The notes under the pieces: generated by a model | Databases searched by the model: none | What the model saw: the letters and a program-made list of their open reading frames with translations, nothing else | What the model was told of the DNA's origin: nothing | Part shown: piece by piece, positions 51,772 to 59,495 of the stretch | How the letters are laid out: every line of letters starts with the position of its first letter | Numbering within the stretch: position 1 is the stretch's first letter | Program-made: the position numbers and the translations under genes | Assembly (NCBI GenBank): GCA_937897645.1 | Contig: CALCNV010000140.1 | Span: forward strand, 62,001 to 126,000 | DNA: 64,000 nt | Direction: 5' to 3' | DNA from: an uncultured Lysobacteraceae bacterium | GTDB lineage: Bacteria; Pseudomonadota; Gammaproteobacteria; Xanthomonadales; Xanthomonadaceae

Positions 51772-52707
51772 GTGACCCAGAGCCCACTCAAATTTCCTGC
51801 CGAACTCTCCGGCTTCGCCTTTAACGGCGAAACGCTGAGCCGTGCCGATGCGCTGCGCGATGATCCCGTCGCGCTGTCCAGGCTGTGGCCGCAGGCGCGC
51901 GTGATCGTGCTTGATACCGACGGCAGCGCACTGGCCGATGAAACCGGAAAGTTGATGCCCGTCACCGGCGCCATGTTGGGTGGTGGCCCGGGTACGGCGG
52001 TGTTCCTGGGATTGCTGGGCGACGTGGCCTGGTTCGCTGTTGATGCACAGGTGCTGCCGATCAGCGCGCCGCAACGCATCGACTTGCGTCGCGCGGCTGC
52101 CAGCTGGCCGGCTGCGGAATCCGGCGCGTTCGCGTTTGCGCGGGCCATGCAGCACTGGCGTTCGCGCACACGGTTTTGTGGTGCCTGCGGCGGTGCCATC
52201 GAATTCCAGCGCGCCGGCTATGTCGCCCACTGTACGCAGTGTGGCAATGACCAGTATCCGCGCGTGGATCCCGCGGTCATCGTCGCCGTCAGCGATGGCG
52301 AGCGCTTGCTGCTGGGCCGACAGGCATCGTGGCCGCCGCGGCGCTATTCGGTGGTTGCCGGTTTCGTCGAGCCGGGCGAATCGCTGGAACAGACCGTGGT
52401 GCGCGAAGTATTCGAAGAGACCCGAGTGCGAGTGCGCAGTTGCCGGTACCTAGGCGCGCAGCCGTGGCCTTTCCCCGGCGCGCTGATGCTGGGCTTTATC
52501 GCCGATGCCGAACCCGACCCCCCGCAGGTCGACGGTGAACTGGAAGACGCGCGCTGGTGTACGGTGGACGAGATTGCCGCAGCGCGGCAACGCAGCGGCA
52601 AGGAAAGTGACGGCGATGCAGGCATGCTGCTGTCGCCACGGATTTCCATCGCGCGTTCGCTTATCGAACACTGGTATGCGGGCATGACCGCGGATCGCGG
52701 ACCATGA
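51772..52707 (+). CDS. nudC: NAD+ diphosphatase / RNA decapping Nudix hydrolase
   Basis: NudC splits NADH or NAD to mononucleotides and removes NAD caps from RNA. The 311-residue protein has an N-terminal domain, a zinc ribbon (CGACGGAIEF ... CTQCGNDQYPRVDPAVI) and a Nudix box (GFVEPGESLEQTVVREV, then FEETRV), followed by the NudC-specific SQPWPFPGALM-like motif, here GAQPWPFPGALMLGFIADAE. The start is a GTG (GTGACCCAGAGCCC). Length matches the family (about 300). No operon partner is visible. Confidence 0.95.
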   Translation: MTQSPLKFPAELSGFAFNGETLSRADALRDDPVALSRLWPQARVIVLDTDGSALADETGKLMPVTGAMLGGGPGTAVFLGLLGDVAWFAVDAQVLPISAPQRIDLRRAAASWPAAESGAFAFARAMQHWRSRTRFCGACGGAIEFQRAGYVAHCTQCGNDQYPRVDPAVIVAVSDGERLLLGRQASWPPRRYSVVAGFVEPGESLEQTVVREVFEETRVRVRSCRYLGAQPWPFPGALMLGFIADAEPDPPQVDGELEDARWCTVDEIAAARQRSGKESDGDAGMLLSPRISIARSLIEHWYAGMTADRGP

Positions 52708-52776
52708 GTCGCAATTACCGCGCGCGCCGGTCCATGGCCATGAAGCCACGCTAGAATCGGCCACGGAGGGACACCC

Positions 52777-53670
52777 ATGTCGATCACCCTGCTTGCTGTC
52801 GTCGTCGCGCTGGTACTGGGCCATGTGGCACCGGGGCTGGTCACGTCGGCGCGCGAGTTCACCTGGTTCGGGCGCTGGTTGCGCTGGCTGGGTGCGCAGT
52901 CGGGCGAAGCCTCGTTCTGGCATGGCCGCTACGGCATCGTGCTGGCCTTGTTGCCGGTGCTGCTCGGCGTGGCGCTGCTGCAATGGTTGTTGCACGCACC
53001 GCTGCTGGGTTTGCTGGGCCTGGTGTTCGGCGTAGTGGTGCTGGTCTATGCCTGGGGCCCGCGTGACCTGGATGTCGACGTGGAAGCGATCATCGACGCC
53101 CACGATCTGCCGACGCGCCGCGCCGCCATCGCCCACCTGTGGCCACAGGGTGCGACGCCCAGCAGCGAGGGTTCGGCGTTGGTCGAGGCGGTTTTCCGCA
53201 GCGCGCTGCAGCGCTGGTTCGGCGTGCTGTTCTGGTTCCTGCTGCTGGGCCCGGTCGGCGCGCTGCTGTACCGGTTGAGCGCGCTGGCGGGCGAAGGCGA
53301 GTTCGCCAGCTTCCTGCCTGCTGAAACCCTGGCCGGCGTGCGCCAGCTGCATGCGCTGCTGGATTGGCCGGTGGCGCAGCTGATGACGCTGTCGATGGCG
53401 CTGGTCGGCAACTTCGACCCGGTGTTCAACGCGTGGCGCGAAGCGCATGGCAACACATGGCAGCTGGATACGGGTTTCCTGGCCGCCGCGGCGCGTGCCA
53501 GCGTGAAAAGCGAGCTGGCCGAGGAAGCAGAGGAATACGCGGACGAAGGCATGGTGCAGACCATGCGTGAACTGCCGGAATTGCGCGACGCGATGAGCCT
53601 GGTGTGGCGCATCCTGCTGCTGTGGCTGGCGTTGCTGGCCGTGTTCGTGATCGGCGGCTGGGTGAGCTGA
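52777..53670 (+). CDS. ampE: AmpE-like inner-membrane regulatory protein
   Basis: The 297-residue protein has four helices, with the AmpE pattern FTWFGRWLRWLGAQSGE and GVVVLVYAWGPRDLDVDVEA (about residues 88-107). A cytoplasmic part contains VEAVFRSALQRWFGVLFWFL, and the last helix is LLLWLALLAVFVIGGWV. AmpE is linked to AmpD in muropeptide-dependent beta-lactamase control; ampD is not adjacent here, so the regulatory link is unproven. The gene is followed by a palindromic repeat. Length is close to E. coli AmpE (284). Confidence 0.87.
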   Translation: MSITLLAVVVALVLGHVAPGLVTSAREFTWFGRWLRWLGAQSGEASFWHGRYGIVLALLPVLLGVALLQWLLHAPLLGLLGLVFGVVVLVYAWGPRDLDVDVEAIIDAHDLPTRRAAIAHLWPQGATPSSEGSALVEAVFRSALQRWFGVLFWFLLLGPVGALLYRLSALAGEGEFASFLPAETLAGVRQLHALLDWPVAQLMTLSMALVGNFDPVFNAWREAHGNTWQLDTGFLAAAARASVKSELAEEAEEYADEGMVQTMRELPELRDAMSLVWRILLLWLALLAVFVIGGWVS

Positions 53671-53686
53671 GCAGGATAATTTCCTG

Positions 53687-53766
53687 GTAAGAGCGCCCCA
53701 TGGGCGCGAGCTTCCCCATCGCGCGCACTACACAATCAAGAGCTCGCGCCCATGGGGCACTCCTAC
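53687..53766. repeat. GTA-headed palindromic repeat pair, AGAGCGCCCCATGGGCGCGAGC family
   Basis: The arms GTAAGAGCGCCCCATGGGCG and the inverted CGCCCATGGGGCACTCCTAC enclose a ~33-base loop. Another core under the same GTA(A/G)-type head. It separates ampE from the convergent DUF2752 gene. Confidence 0.82.
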
Positions 53767-53773
53767 AAGAGCG

Positions 53774-54178
53774 TCAGCCGGGTGCAAGCAACGTAAACGG
53801 GAACCACGGCAGGTTCCTTGCGATCCAGTAGCCCGGCAACAGCACCAGCCAGAACTTCGGTTCGCCGACTACGCGCATCAGTGGTTGCAGCCATCGCGGT
53901 CGCCAGCCGCCGGAATCCGCGATCAGCAGCGCGACTATCGGCAGCAACATGACCAGCAAGGGATTCATGGCCATGGCGCCCGGCAGATCGAAATGCGCCA
54001 GCGCATGTAGCGCACGCGTTGCGCCGCAGCCAGGGCAGTACAGCCCGGTCAATGCATTGAACATGCATGGCGGGAATGGACTATCGGCCGCATTCGGGTC
54101 GAAACGACGCAATAGCCAGAAACCGGAAGCGGCCGCAATTGCGGCCGCTCCCCATCCAAACTTGTGCGAATTGCGCAT
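53774..54178 (-). CDS. DUF2752 membrane protein
   Basis: The 134-residue protein has three helices and the defining motif ALTGLYCPGCGATRALHAL (about residues 42-60), with the CPGCG cysteine pair just outside a helix. The family is uncharacterised, but it occurs beside CD225-type genes, as here, and the cysteines hint at metal binding or a thiol switch. Two CD225 genes follow upstream on the same strand with gaps of 12 and 52 bases, suggesting one operon of three. Confidence 0.87.
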   Translation of the reverse strand: MRNSHKFGWGAAAIAAASGFWLLRRFDPNAADSPFPPCMFNALTGLYCPGCGATRALHALAHFDLPGAMAMNPLLVMLLPIVALLIADSGGWRPRWLQPLMRVVGEPKFWLVLLPGYWIARNLPWFPFTLLAPG

Positions 54179-54190
54179 GTGTCCAGAAGA

Positions 54191-54523
54191 TCAGGTGGCC
54201 TGCTGAGCCTGTTCCATCAACTGCATGTACTGCTCCATGCCGCCGGTGGAGAACACGTAGATGTTGAGGAGCAGACCGATACCGGCCAGCGCGGTGGCAA
54301 CCCAGCACCAGGTCTTGGCCTGGGCCGAAGCACGACGTGCACCGTCAATGTCGCCCTGGTTGAGCAAGCCGTTGACCTTGGACGAGAACACGATAGCCAC
54401 GATGCCAATCAGTCCAACTGGGCAGCAAAGGCAGGTGGCCAGTACGGTGGCGATTATGGCCCAGGCCATGTGGTTGGGCACGCTGCCCGGGGCAGCAGAG
54501 GCGGGTGGAGGTACGTAGCTCAT
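54191..54523 (-). CDS. CD225/dispanin family membrane protein (copy 1)
   Basis: The 110-residue protein has a Pro-rich N-terminus, a first helix with HMAWAIIATVLATCLCCPVG (about residues 18-37), the loop KVNGLLNQGDIDGARRASAQ and a second helix. The A-x-x-L-x-x-L-C-C-x-P-x-G-I-V and SSKV-x-G-L-L patterns define the CD225 (dispanin) fold. In eukaryotes the family includes antiviral IFITM proteins; bacterial roles are unknown. Vesicle or membrane-curvature effects are a speculation only. Confidence 0.88.
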   Translation of the reverse strand: MSYVPPPASAAPGSVPNHMAWAIIATVLATCLCCPVGLIGIVAIVFSSKVNGLLNQGDIDGARRASAQAKTWCWVATALAGIGLLLNIYVFSTGGMEQYMQLMEQAQQAT

Positions 54524-54575
54524 CGGGATTCTCCGTCGGGGTGGTGGCGGTGTGTTCGGGGGTGCCGCTTACAGT

Positions 54576-54881
54576 CTAATTCACGCCGCCCAGTCCGCCC
54601 ACCATTCCGACGGCGCCGAGCACCAGCAGGAACACCAGATAAAGGAAGGCCGGGATCAGCATCAGCGCCGCCGACAGCAGCGCCCAGAATTTCGCCTTGC
54701 CGGCGGCCTCGCGTGCGCCGGCGATGTCACCGGCCGCGCGCTTGCCATCCACCTGGGCCGCATAGACGATCGACACGATGCCCAGCGGCAGGCAGCAGAA
54801 CAGGGTGCTCAGGATTGCCCAGACCAAGTGGTTGGGAACGAATTCCTGCGCGCTTCCGACCGGCGGAGGCAGAGTGCTCAT
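54576..54881 (-). CDS. CD225/dispanin family membrane protein (copy 2)
   Basis: The 101-residue paralogue of the upstream-adjacent family has NHLVWAILSTLFCCLPLGIV (about residues 16-35), YAAQVDGKRAAGDIAGAREA and a second helix AFLYLVFLLVLGAVGMVGGL. The same FCCLP-x-GIV motif is present. Copies 1 and 2 share layout but little length-wise identity outside the motifs. ATG at 54881 was chosen because the longer frame starts far from the Pro-rich head. It would be the first gene of the three-gene operon ending in DUF2752. Confidence 0.85.
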   Translation of the reverse strand: MSTLPPPVGSAQEFVPNHLVWAILSTLFCCLPLGIVSIVYAAQVDGKRAAGDIAGAREAAGKAKFWALLSAALMLIPAFLYLVFLLVLGAVGMVGGLGGVN

Positions 54882-55005
54882 GCGATGACCCCAAGGTAGT
54901 ACGACGGCTTGCCCATGCAAGCGGTGGTTTTCAGAAGAACGATGTGTTTCCCCATCGCCAGACTACCCGAGACTGCGAGCCGGTGGAACTTGCCAATCCC
55001 TGCGA

Positions 55006-56904
55006 TCAGGCGTTGTCGCCACGCAAGGCACGCACCTGCGCTTCCAGAGCTTCCGCCGTCGCGGTGCTGCCATCCACCGGCTTGGCGGCCAGTACTTCCA
55101 CATGCGCGCGCAACCGCCGCGGCAGGCGCATGCGGCGCATGCGTCCGTCGCGGTGGCTCCACATGCTGGTCCACATGCCCTTGAGCGCCATCGGCACCAC
55201 GGGCACGGGACGTGCCTCCAGCACCTTCTCCACACCGGATTTGAATGCCGCGATCTCACCGTCTTTGGTCAGCGCACCTTCGGGGAAGATGCCCACGATC
55301 TGCCCGTCGGCCAGCGCTGCATCGATCTCCTCGAACGCGCGCCGCATGATCTCCGGATTCTCCCTTGCGCCTGCAATCGGAATAGCCTTGGCGGTGCGGA
55401 AAATCCAGCTCATCACCGGGATGTTGAAGATCTTGTAATACATCACGAAGCGCACCGGCCGCGGCACGCAGGCCGACAGGATCAGCGCGTCCATGTAGCT
55501 GACGTGGTTGCACACCAGCAGGGCAGGGCCTTCATCGGGCACGTTGTCCTCGATGCCGTGCAGGCGCAGCCGGTACAGCGTGCGCACCAGCACCCAGCTG
55601 AGGAAGCGCATCAGGAATTCGGGGACGATGGTGAAGATGTAGATCGCCACCAGCAGGTTGCCGATGGCCAGCGCCAGCAGCACCTGCGGAATGCTCCAGC
55701 CCAGCACGCGCTGCAGGAACAGTCCGGTGCCCGCCGCGGCCACGATGAACAGTGCATTCTGGATATTCATGCCGGCGATGACACGCGACATTTCCTCGCG
55801 TGGCGTGCGGCTCTGGATCAGCGCGAACAGCGGCACCACGAAGAAACCGGCAAACAGGCCGATGCCCACCAGGTCGATGATGATGCGCGTGCTACCGGGC
55901 GCGGATACAAAGCTGCCCACCGTCAGTCCACTTATTGGCGGAAGCCCGCTGCGTGCGAAATACAGGTCCAGCAGGAAGGCGCTCATGCCGAAGGCGCCCA
56001 AGGGCACCAGCCCGATCTCCACCGTGCGCCCCGACAGTTTTTCGCACAGCAGCGAACCCACGCCGGTGCCGATGGAAAACAGCGCCAGTCCGAAAATATA
56101 GATGGTCGTGTCACGCGGCAATGCGCCCAGGTGCAGTTCGGCATAGGCGGGCAGCTGCGACGTGAGTACGGTGCCGAAAAACCAGAACCACGACACGCCC
56201 AGCACGGCGTTGCGCACCGCCAGCTGCTTGCGCGTCAAGCGCCAGATGGCGATGGATTCCGGAATCGGATTCCAGTTGATCTTCAGGTCGGGCGCGCCGG
56301 CCTCCACGCGCGGGATCATGCGCGACAGCAGGTTGCCGGTGATCGCCAGCACGATGATCGTGATGGCGGCCACCACCGGCCCGTGCGCGCCGGCCAGGGT
56401 GAAGATCAGGCCGCCGAAGACCATGCCGACCAGGATCGACATCGAGGTGCCCATCTCGACCAGCCCGTTGCCGCCGGTCAGTTCTTCCGGCTTCAGCACC
56501 GAGGGCATGATCGAATACTTCACCGGCCCGAACAGCGTGGATTGCACGCCGGTGCAGAACAGCGCCACCAGCAGCACGGTCATGTTCTGGGTGAGGAATC
56601 CCGCCGCCGCCAACGTCATGATGACGATTTCCATCGCGGTGGTGATGCGGATCAGCCGTGACTTCTCCAGCTTCTCGGCGAACTGGCCGGCTATCGACGA
56701 AAACAGGAAGTAGGGCAGGATGAAGATGGCCGGCGCGAGCTGTGCATACAGCGCTTTTTCATCTGCGCTGACGGCCATGAAACCCAGCAAGCCGATGATG
56801 GCCTGCCGATACACGTTGTCGTTGAAGGCGCCCAGCGCCTGGACCAGGAAGAACGGCAGGAACCGCCGCTGTTTCAGTAATGCGAACTGGCTGTGGCTGG
56901 ACAT
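55006..56904 (-). CDS. LplT-like MFS transporter fused to a PlsC-type acyltransferase
   Basis: The 632-residue protein starts with a 12-helix MFS domain of the lysophospholipid-transporter type (LGAFNDNVYRQAIIGLLGFM, about residues 22-41; CTGVQSTLFGPVKYSIMPSV). It ends in an acyltransferase with the HX4D motif CNHVSYMDALIL and FPEGALTKDGEI. In Enterobacteria LplT and Aas are separate, and in other bacteria a single chain also holds an AMP-ligase; that last domain is missing here. It would bring in lysophospholipids and reacylate them, with acyl-CoA or acyl-ACP supplied elsewhere. ATG at 56904 begins MSSHSQFALLK. Confidence 0.9.
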   Translation of the reverse strand: MSSHSQFALLKQRRFLPFFLVQALGAFNDNVYRQAIIGLLGFMAVSADEKALYAQLAPAIFILPYFLFSSIAGQFAEKLEKSRLIRITTAMEIVIMTLAAAGFLTQNMTVLLVALFCTGVQSTLFGPVKYSIMPSVLKPEELTGGNGLVEMGTSMSILVGMVFGGLIFTLAGAHGPVVAAITIIVLAITGNLLSRMIPRVEAGAPDLKINWNPIPESIAIWRLTRKQLAVRNAVLGVSWFWFFGTVLTSQLPAYAELHLGALPRDTTIYIFGLALFSIGTGVGSLLCEKLSGRTVEIGLVPLGAFGMSAFLLDLYFARSGLPPISGLTVGSFVSAPGSTRIIIDLVGIGLFAGFFVVPLFALIQSRTPREEMSRVIAGMNIQNALFIVAAAGTGLFLQRVLGWSIPQVLLALAIGNLLVAIYIFTIVPEFLMRFLSWVLVRTLYRLRLHGIEDNVPDEGPALLVCNHVSYMDALILSACVPRPVRFVMYYKIFNIPVMSWIFRTAKAIPIAGARENPEIMRRAFEEIDAALADGQIVGIFPEGALTKDGEIAAFKSGVEKVLEARPVPVVPMALKGMWTSMWSHRDGRMRRMRLPRRLRAHVEVLAAKPVDGSTATAEALEAQVRALRGDNA

Positions 56905-56975
56905 GCACGCTCCTTGGATGCGGCGGAGACTAGCAGACGCATGGTCAGGTTTTGTAGCAGGGCACCCTTGGTTTT

Positions 56976-57085
56976 GTAGAGCCGAGCTTGCTCGGCTGCT
57001 TTTTTCGCGCTGGACGCAAGAGCATCCGAGCAAGCTCGGATCTATAAGGGCTGGATCAAAGGCATCCGAGCAAGCTCGGACCTAC
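56976..57085. repeat. GTAG-headed REP cluster with three arms (CCGAGC core)
   Basis: One left arm (GTAGAGCCGAGCTTGCTCGG) is followed by two successive right arms (ATCCGAGCAAGCTCGGATCT and ATCCGAGCAAGCTCGGACCT). The second and third arms are direct repeats, so this is a pair with an extra half-element. It lies between the acyltransferase gene and purD. Confidence 0.82.
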
Positions 57086-57090
57086 AAGGC

Positions 57091-58377
57091 TCAGGCTTGT
57101 TCGCGCTCTATCGCGCGCCAGCCGATGTCGTGGCGGTGGAATTCGCCATTCCACGAAATGCCAGACACCTCTGCATAGGCCTTGCGCTGTGCATCGGCCA
57201 CGCTGTCGCCCAGCGCGCAGACACACAGAACGCGCCCGCCCGACGTCACCACGTGCTCGCCTTCGACCCTGGTACCTGCATGGAAGACCTTGGTGTCCTC
57301 GATATCGGGCACGTCCCAGCTGTTGATGATGTCACCGAGGCGCGGTGTATCCGGGTAGTGCTCCGCCGCCATCACCACGCCCAGTGAAGGGCGCGGATCC
57401 CAGCGCGCTTCGGTTTCGTGCAGGCGCTGGTCGATGGCTGCCTCCACCAGGTCGAGCAAGTCCGATTGCAGCCGCATCATCACCGGTTGCGTTTCCGGAT
57501 CGCCGAAGCGGACGTTGAATTCGATCACTTTGGGCGCGCCGTTCGCGTCGATCATCAGCCCGGCATACAGGAACCCGGTAAAGGGAATGCCGTCGGCGAT
57601 CATGCCCTGCACGGTCGGGTTGACCACCTCGCGCATGACGCGTGCATGCACGTCCGGCGTCACCACCGGCGCGGGCGAATAAGCGCCCATGCCGCCGGTG
57701 TTGGGGCCGGTGTCGCCATCACCCACGCGCTTGTGGTCCTGCGACGTGGCCATCGGTAGCGCGGTCTTGCCGTCGACCATGCTGATGAAGCTGGCTTCCT
57801 CGCCGTCAAGGAATTCCTCGATCACCACGCGCGCGCCGGCATCGCCGAACGCATTGCCGGACAGCATGTCTGTCACCGCGTCCTCGGCTTCCTGCAGGGT
57901 CATCGCCACGATCACGCCCTTGCCGGCGGCCAGGCCATCCGCCTTGACCACGATGGGCGCACCTTTCTCGCGGACATAGGCCAGCGCGGGTCTGACTTCG
58001 GTGAATACGGAATAGAACGCCGTTGGAATGCCATGCCGCGCCAGGAAATCCTTGGCGTAGGCCTTGCTGCCTTCCAGTTGAGCCGCCGCTGCAGTCGGGC
58101 CAAAAATGCGCAGGCCTGCTTCGCGGAAGCGATCCACCACGCCTGCGACCAGTGGTATCTCCGGGCCAACCACTGTGACATCGACCTTTGCATTGCGCGC
58201 CAGCGCCAGCAGTCCGTCGATATTGTTGACGGCTACGTTGGCATTGCGGCACTTGGCTTCGGTTGCAGTGCCAGCGTTGCCGGGCGCGACTATGACTTCG
58301 CTGACGCGTTCGGATTGCGCGAGCTTCCAGGCGAGGGCGTGTTCGCGACCACCGGAACCGATGACGAGGATTTTCAT
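57091..58377 (-). CDS. purD: Phosphoribosylamine--glycine ligase
   Basis: PurD joins glycine to 5-phosphoribosylamine in the second step of purine synthesis. The 428-residue ATP-grasp enzyme starts MKILVIGSGGREHALAWKLA and has FKP-type GVVDRFREAGLRIFGPTAAA, KADGLAAGKGVIVA and the TGGMGAYSPAPVV and VIEFNVRFGDPETQP signatures. Length is that of E. coli PurD (429). It overlaps the antiporter gene by four bases (ATGA). The usual partner purH lies one gene further upstream. Confidence 0.97.
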   Translation of the reverse strand: MKILVIGSGGREHALAWKLAQSERVSEVIVAPGNAGTATEAKCRNANVAVNNIDGLLALARNAKVDVTVVGPEIPLVAGVVDRFREAGLRIFGPTAAAAQLEGSKAYAKDFLARHGIPTAFYSVFTEVRPALAYVREKGAPIVVKADGLAAGKGVIVAMTLQEAEDAVTDMLSGNAFGDAGARVVIEEFLDGEEASFISMVDGKTALPMATSQDHKRVGDGDTGPNTGGMGAYSPAPVVTPDVHARVMREVVNPTVQGMIADGIPFTGFLYAGLMIDANGAPKVIEFNVRFGDPETQPVMMRLQSDLLDLVEAAIDQRLHETEARWDPRPSLGVVMAAEHYPDTPRLGDIINSWDVPDIEDTKVFHAGTRVEGEHVVTSGGRVLCVCALGDSVADAQRKAYAEVSGISWNGEFHRHDIGWRAIEREQA

Positions 58378-59474
58378 GCTTCTGGCCCTTGGGAGTTGGA
58401 AACGGCGCGGCGTGACTTGATATTGCGGAAAACCACCACAAACAGTGTTATCACGGTCAACGGCATTGCCACGAACAGCATGGCGAATCGGAAATCCTCC
58501 AGTCCCTCATGCCGTGAAGCCGCCATCAGCAGGTAGGACGTATACGCGATGTAGTAGCCAAGGAACAGGGCGCCTTCCCAGCGTGCGATGCGGTGCCCGG
58601 TGAAGAAAATTGGAAGGCAGGCGACGGCCACCGCCGTCATCACCGGCAGGTCGAAACGCAAGGCCGAGGCGCTGACCGGCACGCCGTCGTTGGCGACCAT
58701 CGCGGTCGCGCCCAGCACCAGCAGCAAGTTGAAGATGTTGCTGCCGACGATGTTGCCCACCGCAAGGTCGCGCTGGCCACGTATCGCGGAAAGGACCGAC
58801 GTGGCGATCTCCGGCAGTGACGTGCCGACTGCGACCACGGTCAGGCCGATCACGAGTTCGCTCAGGCCGAAGGCGACCGCCATTCCGGTCGCGGCCTTCA
58901 CCAATAGTTGCGCGCCGGCTACCAGCATCGCCAGGCCACCCGCCATCAACAACAGCTGCCTGGGAACACCTGGCTTCGGCGCTGTCGCCTCAGCGTCAAG
59001 CGCGGGATCGTCCGGCACCTGCTCGGGATGGCGACGTGCAAGGACAATCAGGAACACGATGTAGGCGATCGCACAAACGACCAGCACGCCGCCTTCCCCG
59101 CGCGCGATGTGGCCGTCGAAAGCCATGCCGAAGCACAGGATCGAGGCGGCGATCATGATGGGTACATCCAGCCACACCAGCTGCCGATGCACCACGAGCG
59201 GCGCGACCAGGGCAACCAGTCCAAGGATGAGCAGCACGTTGGCTATATTGCTGCCGACGATGTTGCCCAGTGCAAGGTCAGGCGTGCCCGAGAGCGCTCC
59301 GCCGATGCTGATGGCCATTTCCGGCGCGCTGGTGCCAATGGAGACGACGGTCAGGCCGACGATCACCGGTGCAAGGCCCAGGGCGAGCGCCAGCCGCGAG
59401 GCGCCGCGCACCAGCAGTTCCGCGCCCAGCAGCAACAGGGCAAGCCCGGCGAGGAAGAGCAAGGTGAGCATCAT
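58374..59474 (-). CDS. CaCA-family calcium/sodium antiporter (YrbG-like)
   Basis: The 366-residue antiporter has ten helices in two inverted halves, each with the signature alpha-repeat: GLTVVSIGTSAPEMAISIGG (about residues 40-59) with ALGNIVGSNIANVLLILG, and GLTVVAVGTSLPEIATSVLS (about 203-222) with AVGNIVGSNIFNLLLVLG. These pairs form the cation site of CaCA exchangers. The hydrophilic linker between halves is short. It is inserted between purH and purD and overlaps purD by four bases, so it is transcribed with purine genes; the link is probably positional rather than functional. Confidence 0.93.
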   Translation of the reverse strand: MMLTLLFLAGLALLLLGAELLVRGASRLALALGLAPVIVGLTVVSIGTSAPEMAISIGGALSGTPDLALGNIVGSNIANVLLILGLVALVAPLVVHRQLVWLDVPIMIAASILCFGMAFDGHIARGEGGVLVVCAIAYIVFLIVLARRHPEQVPDDPALDAEATAPKPGVPRQLLLMAGGLAMLVAGAQLLVKAATGMAVAFGLSELVIGLTVVAVGTSLPEIATSVLSAIRGQRDLAVGNIVGSNIFNLLLVLGATAMVANDGVPVSASALRFDLPVMTAVAVACLPIFFTGHRIARWEGALFLGYYIAYTSYLLMAASRHEGLEDFRFAMLFVAMPLTVITLFVVVFRNIKSRRAVSNSQGPEA

Positions 59475-59495
59475 CGGGGCGTCATCCGGCGCGTA

